Position numbers and translations under genes: made by a program. 64,000 nt of DNA from Methylopila capsulata (GTDB taxonomy: Bacteria > Pseudomonadota > Alphaproteobacteria > Rhizobiales > Methylopilaceae): the NCBI RefSeq assembly GCF_016907975.1, contig NZ_JAFBCY010000002.1:806001-870000 (forward strand), given 5' to 3'. The notes under the pieces are model-generated. The model was given only the letters and a program-made list of their open reading frames with translations, was not told the origin of the DNA and ran no database searches. Shown piece after piece: positions 15,930 through 27,402 of this stretch (the stretch's first letter is position 1; every line of letters begins with the position of its first letter).

Positions 15930-17126
15930 ATGGAGTTCATCGGGCCGTCATGGCTCGCATTCGCCGGTCTTGCGATCGGCGGTCTCGTCGGCTTCGCCGT
16001 CCGGCGAGCGCGGCTTTGCACGTTCGGCGCGCTCGAGGACGCTTTCGTCGGCGCAGATACACGACGCTTGCGCGTGTTCGGCCTGGCAGCGGCGATTGCG
16101 ATCGTCGGGACGCAAGCCCTCGTCCTCGCCGGCCTGCTCGATCCTGCGCAGACGACTTATGTGTCCGTCGCCGTGCCATGGCTTGGCGTCGCCGTCGGCG
16201 GCGTCCTGTTCGGCTTCGGGATGGCGTTGGTCGGAACCTGCGCTTTCGGCTCGCTTATCAGGCTCGGCGGCGGAGATCTCCGCAGCCTTGTGGTCATACT
16301 GGTCTTTGGCCTGGCGGCTTACGCGACCTTGCGCGGGGCGCTGGCGCCTTTCCGGATCGGCGTTATCGAGAGCTTCGCGTTCGCCCCTCCGCCCCCCGGT
16401 CGCGCCGACATTCCCGGGCTTCTCGAGGGAGCGTTGGGCGTCGATCTCAGGATATGGATCGCGATCGCGCTTTCCACCGGACTGTTGCTGCTCGCCGTGA
16501 CGGACAGACGCCTGAGGCGAACGCCGCGACTTGTCTTGGGCGGCGTCGCGCTCGGCCTGGGCGTCGTCACCGGATGGGCGGCGACACAGTTCCTCGCCGA
16601 CGAATTCGTCCAACCGATCGCGCCACAGAGCCTGACCTTCGTCTCCCCCGTCGCGCGCGCTCTTTCCGGCGTGCTCTTCGAACGGGATACGCTGTTGGAG
16701 TTCGGCGTGGGCTCGGTTCTCGGCGTAGCCTGCGGAGCGGCGCTCGCCACGGTGATCGCACGGGAGTTCCGCTGGGAGGCCTTCGACGACCCGCGCGAGA
16801 TGAAGCGCCACCTCGGCGGCGCGACGTTAATGGGCGTCGGCGGCGTCATGTGCGGCGGCTGCACGATCGGCCAAGGCCTCACCGCCGGTTCGATGCTGGC
16901 CTTATCATGGCCTCTGGCGCTGATTGCGATCGCGCTCGGCGCGCGGCTGGGCATAGCCGTGCTGATGGAAGGCTCCATCGTTGAGCTGCTGCGGTCGATG
17001 CGCCCGCCGGCGCCTGAAGCCGCCTGGCCGCACAAGACGCCCTCCGCGGATCGCGATCCGGGCCACACGGACGCAACGGCCCAGACATCACGGCCCCAGG
17101 CGCCGTCGCCCACTCCAGTAAGCTAA
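15930..17126 (+). CDS. soxT: YeeE/YedE-family sulfur-compound transporter (SoxT)
   Basis: 398 residues with about nine to ten hydrophobic helices. It has the cysteine-bearing motifs of the TsuA/YeeE thiosulfate transporter family: RRARLCTFGALEDA near the N-terminus, GTCAFGSLIRLGGGD, and MCGGCTIGQGLTAGS near the C-terminus. Family members move thiosulfate or sulfane sulfur across the inner membrane. In soxS-soxR-soxT units the protein may supply sulfur to the cytoplasmic sensor SoxR or provide assimilation. The ATG at 15930 follows GGGAGG at 15915. Confidence 0.88.
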   Translation: MEFIGPSWLAFAGLAIGGLVGFAVRRARLCTFGALEDAFVGADTRRLRVFGLAAAIAIVGTQALVLAGLLDPAQTTYVSVAVPWLGVAVGGVLFGFGMALVGTCAFGSLIRLGGGDLRSLVVILVFGLAAYATLRGALAPFRIGVIESFAFAPPPPGRADIPGLLEGALGVDLRIWIAIALSTGLLLLAVTDRRLRRTPRLVLGGVALGLGVVTGWAATQFLADEFVQPIAPQSLTFVSPVARALSGVLFERDTLLEFGVGSVLGVACGAALATVIAREFRWEAFDDPREMKRHLGGATLMGVGGVMCGGCTIGQGLTAGSMLALSWPLALIAIALGARLGIAVLMEGSIVELLRSMRPPAPEAAWPHKTPSADRDPGHTDATAQTSRPQAPSPTPVS

Positions 17127-17194
17127 GCCGGCCGCGCGCCGATCGGGCCGAAAGAAGTCCGCGGCTGAACGGCGCCACCTGCGCGCAAGCGCCC

Positions 17195-19801
<2,607 letters not shown>

Positions 19802-19873
19802 TCAATAACCCCACGCAGAGCGTCAAATATCTGGAAACAATGGCTTTTCTTGGAGCGCCAGACCGTCGCGGCG

Positions 19874-20488
19874 TCAGCTCGCGGCGACGCCCGCGGCGGC
19901 GGCGCCCATGGTCGCGCCCGAGATGCGGTTCAACAGGCGCCGGCCGCGGGGCGAGACAAGCCACGCGCGGGCGCGGGAGGCCAGCGCCGCATAGCCGCCC
20001 ATCACCACGATCAGCACCAGCACGGTGGCGGCCGCGAGCTCGGCGAAGCCAAGCGCGTCGACGTGGCCGAGATCGACGATCGCCGGCAGCAGCGCGAGGT
20101 AGAACACCATCGCCTTCGGATTGCCGATCGTGACCGCGAGTCCCGCGAGGAAGCCGCGCGCGGCGGACATCGGCCGGGCTTCTGCTGCGACCGCGTCGGT
20201 CGAGGCCGGCGCGCGCCAGAGCTTCACCGCCAGATAGAGCAGATAGGCCGCGCCGAGGTACTTCACGACCATGAAGGCCGTCCCGAAGCTCGCCGCCAGC
20301 ACGGCGAGCCCGAAGGCGGCGCAGGCGAGCCAGACCACGTCTCCGAGGATGAGCCCGGCCACCATGGGGGCGGTGCGGCGAAACCCGACGCCGAGCGCGC
20401 GGGCCACGATGGCCGCAACTCCGGGGCCGGGCGTGGCCGCCACGACGAACAGGGCGGCCGAGAAGGTGAGGAGGCTGGCGAGGGTCAT
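19874..20488 (-). CDS. LysE-family translocator
   Basis: 204 residues with five to six hydrophobic helices and the LysE/RhtB hallmark near the N-terminus (AATPGPGVAAIVARALG), then GLILGDVVWL and YLGAAYLLYLAVKLWR. Members export amino acids such as lysine, threonine or homoserine; the substrate is not predictable. The ATG at 20488 starts just before the first helix. It lies between recF and gyrB. Confidence 0.9.
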   Translation of the reverse strand: MTLASLLTFSAALFVVAATPGPGVAAIVARALGVGFRRTAPMVAGLILGDVVWLACAAFGLAVLAASFGTAFMVVKYLGAAYLLYLAVKLWRAPASTDAVAAEARPMSAARGFLAGLAVTIGNPKAMVFYLALLPAIVDLGHVDALGFAELAAATVLVLIVVMGGYAALASRARAWLVSPRGRRLLNRISGATMGAAAAGVAAS

Positions 20489-20542
20489 GGCCGGGAATTG
20501 AAGCGGCGGCGCGCGAGCCGTCAAGCGCCAATGCGCTGAGGC

Positions 20543-21694
20543 TCAAGGCCCTCGCCGCACGTCTCCGTCCGTGACCGAAAACACCGTCGCCCGACCGCCG
20601 AGATCCGCGAAGGCCGCGGGGTCTGCGCCGGTGAGCCAGACCTGCGCGCCCAGGGCGTCGAGCGCGCCATAGAGCGCCGCGCGGCGGACGGGGTCAAGAT
20701 GGGCCGCGACCTCGTCGAGCAGCACCACGGGCGCCCGGCCGTCGAGACGGGCCACGAGGCGGGCGTGGGCCAGCACGAGGCCGACCAGCAGCGCCTTCTG
20801 CTCGCCGGTGGAGCATTTCTCCGCCGGCATGTCCTTGGCGGCGTGGCGCACCAGGAGGTCGCTCAGGTGCGGACCCTCGAGCGTACGCCCCGCCGCGCGG
20901 TCGCGGGGGCGGCCGCGGCCCAGCCGCTCACGGTAGGCGTCTTCGGCGGCGGTTGCGGAGAGATGGGCCAGTTCGGCCTCCACCGACCCCTCGAGCGCAA
21001 CCTCGGCGGTCGGGAACGGCGACGCCGCCTCGGCGGTCTCGGCGACCAGCGCCGCCAGCCGGGCGACGGTCTCCACCCGCGCAGCCGCAACCGAAATGGC
21101 CAGTTCCGCCAGTTCGCGCTCGACCGCGTCCACCCAGCGGGCGTCCGCGCGCGGGTCCTCCAGCAGGCGGTTGCGGGAGCGCAGAGCGCGCTCGAGCCCG
21201 GAGGCGCGGGCGGCGTGCGCCGGGTCCGCGGCGTTGACCAGCCGGTCGAGGAAACGCCTGCGATCGCCGGCCGGCCCGCGGAACAGGCCGTCGAGGTCCG
21301 GCGTCAACCAGACGAGGCGCAAATGCTCGGAGAACGCCCCGGCGCCCGAGACCGGCGCGCCGTCGATCCGGCAGCGGCGACCGGTCGCGTCCTGCGCGGG
21401 CTCGACGCCCGTGCCGAGCCGTGTCGGGCCGTCGTCGTCGCCGGCGATCTCGGCCGCGACCGCCCAGGACCCGTCGCCGGGCGTGCGCGCGAATTCGCCG
21501 TGCGGCGCGCGGCGCAGGCCGCGGCCCGGTGCGAGCAGCGAGATCGCCTCGAGGATGTTGGTCTTGCCGGCGCCGTTCGGCCCCACGAGCGCGACCGAGC
21601 CTTCGCCGGAATGCAGGTCGAGCGCGGGGTAGGAGCGGAAGTTGGTGAGGCGCAGGCGGGAGACCCCGGCGCGGCGGTGGGATGTGCCTGTCAT
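20543..21694 (-). CDS. recF: DNA replication and repair protein RecF
   Basis: 383 residues. It opens with the RecF pattern RLRLTNFRSYPALDL, then a Walker A loop GPNGAGKTN, an ABC-type signature STGEQKALLVGLVLAHA and Walker B VVLLDEVAAHLD. RecF with RecO and RecR loads RecA at single-strand gaps. The ATG at 21694 was chosen over an upstream start inside the repeat pair at 21734. dnaN lies upstream on the same strand. Confidence 0.96.
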   Translation of the reverse strand: MTGTSHRRAGVSRLRLTNFRSYPALDLHSGEGSVALVGPNGAGKTNILEAISLLAPGRGLRRAPHGEFARTPGDGSWAVAAEIAGDDDGPTRLGTGVEPAQDATGRRCRIDGAPVSGAGAFSEHLRLVWLTPDLDGLFRGPAGDRRRFLDRLVNAADPAHAARASGLERALRSRNRLLEDPRADARWVDAVERELAELAISVAAARVETVARLAALVAETAEAASPFPTAEVALEGSVEAELAHLSATAAEDAYRERLGRGRPRDRAAGRTLEGPHLSDLLVRHAAKDMPAEKCSTGEQKALLVGLVLAHARLVARLDGRAPVVLLDEVAAHLDPVRRAALYGALDALGAQVWLTGADPAAFADLGGRATVFSVTDGDVRRGP

Positions 21695-21733
21695 GAACCT
21701 CGGCCACCGCACGATGGCCACCGAATGAAACGC

Positions 21734-21819
21734 GTCATCCTCCGGCTTGACCGGAGGATCCATCCCAAGCGCAGAGCGCCACGTCGCAGATGGGTCCCCC
21801 GGTCAAGCCGGAGGACGAC
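21734..21819. repeat. Inverted pair of REP-like elements between dnaN and recF
   Basis: One copy (21734-21763) reads GTCATCCTCCGGCTTGACCG and onward; a near-identical inverted copy occupies 21790-21819. Each unit is itself palindromic (CTCCGG ... CCGGAG), and the two are separated by 26 bp, so the transcript can form one large stem. This is the form of short interspersed elements that are common in intergenic DNA of alphaproteobacteria. It may attenuate dnaN-to-recF read-through. Confidence 0.75.
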
Positions 21820-21858
21820 GGCGCGTTTTCTGACAGGCCGGAGCGGCGACGTAAGCCC

Positions 21859-22977
21859 TCACACCCGCATCGGCATCAGCACATAGAGCGCCGGGGAGTC
21901 GTCACGGTCCTGCACCAACGTCGGCGAGCCGGGATCGGCGAGGCGGATCAGCGCGGTGTCGCCTTCGAGCTGGTCGGCGATGTCGAGCAGATAGCGGGAA
22001 TTAAAGCCGATATCGAGCGGCTCGGCCTCGTAGTCCACCTCGATCTCCTCCGTCGCGTTGCCCGAGTCCGGGTTTGTGACGGTGAGCACCAGCTTGCGAT
22101 CGGTGAGCGAGAGCTTCACGGCGCGGCCGCGCTCGGACGAGATGGTGGAGACGCGGTCGACGGCGCTTTTGAACTCGAGACGATCGACCGTGAGGCGCTT
22201 GTCGTTTCCGGCGGGGATGACGCGGCCATAGTCCGGGAAGGTGCCGTCGATCAGCTTGGAAGTGAGCACCACCTGGCCGAAGGACACGCGGATCTTGGTG
22301 GGCGACAGCTCGACCTTCACCTCGCCTTCCGGATCCTCGACGAGGCGCTGGATCTCGGAGACGGTCTTGCGCGGCACGATCACGCCCGGCATCCCGACGG
22401 CGCCCGCCGGCGCCGGCATCTCGACCCGCGCGAGGCGATGACCGTCGGTCGCGACCGCGCGCAGCAGCGACACGCCCGCGCTGTCGACCGCGTGCAGGTA
22501 GATGCCGTTGAGGTAGTAGCGGGTCTCTTCGTTCGAGATCGCGAACTGGGTCTTGTCGATCAGCCGCTTCAGGTCGGCCGCGCCGATCGTGAAGCCGGTC
22601 GGAAGCTCGCCCGCGGCGAGGTCCGGGAAATCGCTGTCCGGCAGGGTCTGCAGCGTGAAGCGGGAACGGCCGGCGCGGATGACCAGCGTGCCGCGTTCGC
22701 CGCCCATCTCCAGCGAGACCTGGCTGCCGTCCGGCAGCTTTCGGACGATGTCGTAGAAGGTGTGCGCCGGCACCGTGGTCGCGCCGGGCTGCGCCACCTC
22801 GGCCGCCACCGTCTCCACCACCTCGAGGTCGAGGTCGGTCGCCTGCAGCCGGAGGCCGTCGGTTCCCGCGCGGAGCAGGACGTTCGCGAGGATCGGGATG
22901 GTGTTCCGCCGCTCGACGACGCGGTGGACATGGGCAAGGGCCTTCAGGAGGGCCGCTCGCTCGAGGGTCGCGCGCAT
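21859..22977 (-). CDS. dnaN: DNA polymerase III subunit beta (sliding clamp)
   Basis: 372 residues, normal for DnaN, beginning MRATLERAALLKALAHVHRVVERRNTIPIL style at 22977. The three clamp domains are recognisable, with the family segments FDLEV-like DLDLEVVETV, GTLVIRAGRSRF and the C-terminal YVLMPMRV. It tethers polymerase III to DNA. A longer in-frame extension to 23115 is arginine/proline-rich and not part of the family. dnaA is not adjacent: the divergent neighbour is an mscS gene. Confidence 0.96.
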   Translation of the reverse strand: MRATLERAALLKALAHVHRVVERRNTIPILANVLLRAGTDGLRLQATDLDLEVVETVAAEVAQPGATTVPAHTFYDIVRKLPDGSQVSLEMGGERGTLVIRAGRSRFTLQTLPDSDFPDLAAGELPTGFTIGAADLKRLIDKTQFAISNEETRYYLNGIYLHAVDSAGVSLLRAVATDGHRLARVEMPAPAGAVGMPGVIVPRKTVSEIQRLVEDPEGEVKVELSPTKIRVSFGQVVLTSKLIDGTFPDYGRVIPAGNDKRLTVDRLEFKSAVDRVSTISSERGRAVKLSLTDRKLVLTVTNPDSGNATEEIEVDYEAEPLDIGFNSRYLLDIADQLEGDTALIRLADPGSPTLVQDRDDSPALYVLMPMRV

Positions 22978-23249
22978 GTGGGTCGTCCCGCTCCGGTGTC
23001 GTCGGTGGAGATCGCGCGACGGTCGCAGCGGGGGCGGCGTCGGCGATCGGGAGGCGGCGCGGCGTGGGGCCGCGCAGGGACTGGCGACATTGCCCATGGC
23101 CGCGCCTGAAGGCAAGAGCCTGCGCCTGCGACACGGGCTCGGGGGTTGCGCGAACAGGCGGCCGCTCTACGTCGGGGGAACGCCCGATGACCGAGGACGG
23201 CCGACGCTCGCGTGGATGCGCGCCGCCCGCCGAAGACCTGAGGGGCCCG

Positions 23250-24044
23250 ATGCCCAACGTACCGATCGACTTCACCTTTCTGACCAACCTCGTGGTCGTC
23301 TACGGCTTCAACGTCGTGGGCGCGCTGGCCCTGGCGGTCGCCGGCTTCTGGATCGCCGGCGTGATCCACAACGGCGTCCACCGCGGGCTGCTCGCCTCCA
23401 AGCGGATGGACGTGACGGTCGCCTCCTTCCTCGCGAGTCTCGCGCAATACGCCACGCTCGCCGTGGTGCTGGTCGCGATCCTCCAGCTCGTCGGCATCCA
23501 GGCGACGAGCCTCATCGCGGTGCTGGGCGCCGCGTCCCTCGCCATCGGCCTCGCGCTGCAGGGCACGCTGTCGAACATGGCGGCGGGCGTGATGCTGCTG
23601 CTGTTCCGCCCGTTCAAGGTCGGCGACGCCATCGAGGTCGCCGGCAAGGCAGGGACGGTGCGCGACCTCAACCTGTTCTTCACGGAGCTCGCCAGCGGCG
23701 ACAACGTGCAGGTGCTGATCCCGAACGCGCAGGTCTGGGGCACCGCGCTGACCAACAAGTCGAAGTACCCGACCCGCCGCGTGGAGACGACGCTGACCGC
23801 GCCGGCCGACCAGGATTTCGAATCCGCCCGCGCCGAGATCGCCGCCTTCCTGCGCGACAACCCGCATGCGCTGGCCTCGCCGGAGCCAATCGTGACGCCG
23901 ACCAGCTACAGCGACGGCGGCGTCGAGTACGCGGTGAAGGTCTGGACGCCGGCGAAGGATCTGCAGGCGCTGCAGGCGGATCTGGTGCAATACACCCGCG
24001 ATCGGGCGCGCGCGCAGACGGCCCTTGGCCAGGCCGCCGAGTAA
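23250..24044 (+). CDS. Small-conductance mechanosensitive channel (MscS family)
   Basis: 264 residues, close to E. coli MscS. There are three N-terminal helices; the third is the Gly/Ala-rich pore helix (LGAASLAIGLALQGTLSNMA) followed by FRPFKVGDAIEV, the start of the cytoplasmic beta domain, and then the alpha/beta domain. It opens under membrane tension to release osmolytes. The ATG at 23250 follows AGGGG. It diverges from dnaN across a 272-bp gap in which nothing else was recognised. Confidence 0.92.
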   Translation: MPNVPIDFTFLTNLVVVYGFNVVGALALAVAGFWIAGVIHNGVHRGLLASKRMDVTVASFLASLAQYATLAVVLVAILQLVGIQATSLIAVLGAASLAIGLALQGTLSNMAAGVMLLLFRPFKVGDAIEVAGKAGTVRDLNLFFTELASGDNVQVLIPNAQVWGTALTNKSKYPTRRVETTLTAPADQDFESARAEIAAFLRDNPHALASPEPIVTPTSYSDGGVEYAVKVWTPAKDLQALQADLVQYTRDRARAQTALGQAAE

Positions 24045-24056
24045 GGCGATCGTCGG

Positions 24057-25016
24057 TTAGAACTCGTAGGTCTTCTCGACCCGAGGCAGCCCTACGAGCG
24101 CCCGGGCGAAATCGTCAGGGTCGAACGGCTCGAGGTCGTCGAGGCCCTCGCCGACGCCGATGAAGTGCACCGGCAGCCGGTATTTCTCCGCGACCGCGAC
24201 CAGGATGCCGCCGCGGGCGGTGCCGTCGAGCTTGGTCATGACGAGGCCTGTGACGCCGGCCGTCTTCGCGAAAGCCTCCACCTGGCCAAGCGCGTTCTGG
24301 CCGGTCGTTGCGTCCAGCACCAGCAGGCAGGCGTGCGGCGCGTCGGCGTCGAACTTCTTCAGCACGCGCACGATTTTCTCGAGCTCCGCCATCAGCCCGG
24401 CCTTGTTCTGCAGCCGGCCGGCGGTGTCGACGATCAGCAGGTCCGCGTCGTCCGCCCGCGCCTTGGCGTAGGCCTCGTAGGCGAGCGCGGCGGCGTCGGC
24501 GCCGGTTTCCTTGGAGACAAAGGCGGCGCCGGTACGCTGCGCCCAGACCGCGAGCTGCTCGACCGCGGCGGCGCGGAAGGTGTCGCCCGCCGCCAGCACG
24601 ACCTTGAGACCGGCGGTGCGGTAGGTTTCGGCCAGCTTGCCGATGGTGGTGGTCTTGCCCGAGCCGTTGACGCCGACGACGAGGATCACCGCCGGGCGCG
24701 CGCTTTCGGGCGGATCGAGCGGCACGGCGACCGGCGCCAGCACGCGCGCCACCTCCTGCGCCACGATCGCGCGCACGCTCTCGCCGTCGAGCTGCTTGGC
24801 GTGCCGCGCCCGGCCCACGGCGGCGGTGACGCGCTCGGCGGTCGCGACGCCGAGGTCGGACTGAATCAGCAGGTCCTCGAGCTCGTCAAGCGTCGCCGCG
24901 TCGAGCTTCTCCTTGGTGAAGATCTCGGTGATGCCGCGGGTCAGCTGCGTCGAGGTCTTGGAGAGACCGTCGCGCAGGCGCGTGAACCAGCCTTTGGCCT
25001 CGGGAGCGTCGGTCAT
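24057..25016 (-). CDS. ftsY: Signal recognition particle receptor FtsY
   Basis: 319 residues: a short acidic/helical N domain (residues ~1-90), then the SRP GTPase domain with P-loop [11 protein letters not shown] (115-124), [33 protein letters not shown] and the closing [12 protein letters not shown]. It docks SRP-ribosome complexes at the membrane. The long acidic A domain of enterobacteria is missing, as is common in alphaproteobacteria. Its ATG overlaps the mtaB stop (ATGA), implying translational coupling. Confidence 0.97.
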   Translation of the reverse strand: MTDAPEAKGWFTRLRDGLSKTSTQLTRGITEIFTKEKLDAATLDELEDLLIQSDLGVATAERVTAAVGRARHAKQLDGESVRAIVAQEVARVLAPVAVPLDPPESARPAVILVVGVNGSGKTTTIGKLAETYRTAGLKVVLAAGDTFRAAAVEQLAVWAQRTGAAFVSKETGADAAALAYEAYAKARADDADLLIVDTAGRLQNKAGLMAELEKIVRVLKKFDADAPHACLLVLDATTGQNALGQVEAFAKTAGVTGLVMTKLDGTARGGILVAVAEKYRLPVHFIGVGEGLDDLEPFDPDDFARALVGLPRVEKTYEF

Positions 25017-26278
25017 GAGCTTTGTCCTGTTCCCGATCTCAACGCGCCGTCCATGCCCCGCTCCGCCGCAAGCAGCGCGCGGCCGTCGTGGCCGGCGACG
25101 TCCACGTCCACAAACGCGCCCTTGGGCGTGTCGGCGGCGAGGCGAACCAGCGCGAAGTCCGCAGCGCGGGCGAGGCCCCTGCCCTCCGACAGAACGACGA
25201 GCCGCCGCCCCACATGGCCCGCGAGGTGGCGGGCGAGCAAGGCCTCTCCCGTAGCGCGCAAAGCCGCCGCGCGGGTCTTGATGATTTCGCCGGCCACCTG
25301 CGGCATGCGGGCGGCCGGAACGCCGGGGCGCACGGAGTAGGGGAACACGTGCGCGTAGGCGATCCCGCAGTCCTCGAGCGCCGAGCGGGTGTTCTCGAAC
25401 ATCGCGTCAGTCTCGGTCGGGAACCCCGCGATCACGTCGCAGCCGAAGGCGACGTCAGGCCGCGCCCGCCGCATCCCGTCGCAGAACCGCACGGCGTCGG
25501 CGCGGGAATGCCGACGCTTCATGCGCTTCAGGATCATGTCGTCGCCGGACTGGAGCGAGAGGTGGAGATGCGGCGCGAGCCGCTCCTCCTCCGCGAAGGC
25601 GCGCACCAGCGCGTCGTCGATCTCGACCGCGTCGAGCGAGGACAGCCGCAGCCGCGGCAGTTCGGGCACGGCGGCGAGCACCGCGCGGACGAGATCGCCC
25701 AGCCGCTCGCCGGCGCCGAGATCGAGCCCCCAGGAGGTGAGGTCGACGCCGGTCAGCACCGCCTCCTGCGCCCCGCGGTCCAGCACCCGGCGCACCTCGG
25801 CGATCACCTGCGCCTTCGGCGTGGAGCGCGACGCGCCGCGGCCGAAGGGGATGACGCAGAAGGTGCAGCGATGGTCGCACCCGGTCTGGACCTGCACGAA
25901 GGCGCGCGGCGCGAGGATGGCGGCCTCCGCCGGCGGCGGAAGGATCGCTGCGTCCGCGACCGGCGCGGCGCGCTCATGTCCTGCCCCCCAGGTCTCAGGC
26001 CGGAGCTTGTCGGCCGCGCCGACCACGCGGGCGACCTCGGGCATGCTCGAAAACGCATGCGGCTCGATCTCGGCGCCGCAGCCGGTCACGACGATCTCCG
26101 CCCCGGGGTTGGCGCGGGCGGCGCGGCGCACCGCCTGGCGCGCCTGTCGGGTGGCTTCGGCTGTGACGGCGCAGGCGTTGACCACGACGAGATCGTCCCG
26201 CCCGCGCGCATGGGCGCGGATGGTCTCGCTGTCCACGGCGTTCAGCCGGCAGCCGAACGTGATGACGTCGAGGCTCAT
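25013..26278 (-). CDS. mtaB: tRNA (t6A37)-C2 methylthiotransferase MtaB
   Basis: 421 residues. The N-terminal methylthiotransferase domain has the three cluster cysteines (ITFGCRLNAVDSE, VVNACAVT, VVTGCGAE); the radical SAM core has CDHRCTFC followed by VIPFGRG; a C-terminal TRAM-like region follows. It adds a methylthio group to t6A at tRNA position 37, giving ms2t6A. The SLDVITFGCRLN opening distinguishes MtaB from MiaB and RimO. The ATG at 26278 is the family start; the upstream extension lacks support. Confidence 0.94.
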   Translation of the reverse strand: MSLDVITFGCRLNAVDSETIRAHARGRDDLVVVNACAVTAEATRQARQAVRRAARANPGAEIVVTGCGAEIEPHAFSSMPEVARVVGAADKLRPETWGAGHERAAPVADAAILPPPAEAAILAPRAFVQVQTGCDHRCTFCVIPFGRGASRSTPKAQVIAEVRRVLDRGAQEAVLTGVDLTSWGLDLGAGERLGDLVRAVLAAVPELPRLRLSSLDAVEIDDALVRAFAEEERLAPHLHLSLQSGDDMILKRMKRRHSRADAVRFCDGMRRARPDVAFGCDVIAGFPTETDAMFENTRSALEDCGIAYAHVFPYSVRPGVPAARMPQVAGEIIKTRAAALRATGEALLARHLAGHVGRRLVVLSEGRGLARAADFALVRLAADTPKGAFVDVDVAGHDGRALLAAERGMDGALRSGTGQSS

Positions 26279-26446
26279 GGCCCGCGATATGCCGCAGCCG
26301 GAGGCAAAAGGCCACCGCCGGGACACGGTCGCGTGCGACGGACGCGGTCAATCCGCACGAGCGCCCCATATGACGCAGGGAACACGCGCGCGGAACCACG
26401 CGCGCCAGAGCGCGGCGAACGCGCTTCGTCCCGAGGAGACGCTCCC

Positions 26447-27307
26447 ATGTCCGTCCGCCCCATCGTCCTCGCCCTGGCGCTCGCCGTCCTGGCCAGCCCT
26501 GCCGCCGCCGCCGAGCCGCGGAAGCTTTGGGAGATCGGCGACCTGCGCCAGCCGGAGTCCGTGCTCCCCGCCAGCGACGGTTTTCTCTATGTCAGCCTCG
26601 TCGCCGGTTCGATGACGGAGAAGGACGGCGTCGGCTTCATCGCGAAGACGACGGTCGACGGGCGGATGATCGAGCCCGAATGGATCAGCGGCCTTAACGC
26701 CCCGAAGGGCATGGCGCTGGTCGGGGGCAAGCTCTACGTGGCCGACATCGACGAGCTGGTCGAGATCGACGTCGCTTCCGCCAAGGTGGCGAACCGCTAC
26801 CCGGTGGAGGGCGCCGGCTTCCTGAACGACGTGGTCGCGACGCCGGACGGCCGCGTCCTGGTCTCGGACACCGCGAAGAACGTCATCTTCGCGCTCAAGG
26901 ACGGCGCCATGACGCGGTTCGCGGAAGGCCCGGAGCTGAACGGCCCCAACGGCCTTGCGATCGAAGGCGACCGGCTGATCATCGCCGGCTTCGGCCCCTT
27001 CGTCGACGGCAAGCCCACCAGCGAGGGCCACCTCGTGGAGCTGCCGCTGTCCGACGGCAAGGCCCGCCCGCTTGGAAGCGGAGCGCCGATCGGCGCCCTG
27101 GACGGCCTGGTCGTGCTGGGCGGCGGCGGGTACCTCGCCACCGACTACCTCAAGGGCCCGCTCTACCTGATCGACGCGACCGGGAAGCACGAGCAGCTTC
27201 TCTCGCTCAGCCCCGGCTCGGCCGACCTCTCCTACGACGCGGCGTCCAAGACCGCCGTCCTGCCGCTGAACCACGAGGGCAAGCTCGTGGCCTACCGCCT
27301 CGACTAA
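26447..27307 (+). CDS. Exported SMP-30/NHL-type beta-propeller protein
   Basis: 286 residues with a Sec signal (MSVRPIVLALALAVLASPAAA) and repeated propeller blades: GLNAPKGMALVGGKLYVADI, GAGFLNDVVATPDGRVLVSD, NGPNGLAIEGDRLIIAGFG. This resembles SMP-30/gluconolactonase-like or ATP/GTP-binding propellers annotated by fold only. A periplasmic binding or lactonase role is possible but unproved. A GAGGAG ribosome site supports the ATG at 26447. It stands alone and diverges from mtaB. Confidence 0.8.
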   Translation: MSVRPIVLALALAVLASPAAAAEPRKLWEIGDLRQPESVLPASDGFLYVSLVAGSMTEKDGVGFIAKTTVDGRMIEPEWISGLNAPKGMALVGGKLYVADIDELVEIDVASAKVANRYPVEGAGFLNDVVATPDGRVLVSDTAKNVIFALKDGAMTRFAEGPELNGPNGLAIEGDRLIIAGFGPFVDGKPTSEGHLVELPLSDGKARPLGSGAPIGALDGLVVLGGGGYLATDYLKGPLYLIDATGKHEQLLSLSPGSADLSYDAASKTAVLPLNHEGKLVAYRLD

Positions 27308-27323
27308 AGAACGAGAGCGACCC

Positions 27324-27342
27324 GCGGGACGCAGCGTCCCGC
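27324..27342 (+). terminator. Perfect 8-bp hairpin after the beta-propeller gene
   Basis: GCGGGACG (27324-27331), loop CAG, CGTCCCGC (27335-27342), 16 bp after the stop codon. The stem is strong but no T-run follows, so termination or transcript-end protection is possible but not certain. Confidence 0.45.
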
Positions 27343-27402
27343 CTCCTGCGCCTCGACATGTGAGCGCGCGAGCGCTTTAAGCGGCGGACCGCACGTGCAC
27401 AG

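Noticed and set aside
5244-17126. The sox locus as a recently acquired island
   Set aside because: Apart from short promoter segments its composition matches its neighbours, and no integrase, tRNA or flanking repeat is seen.
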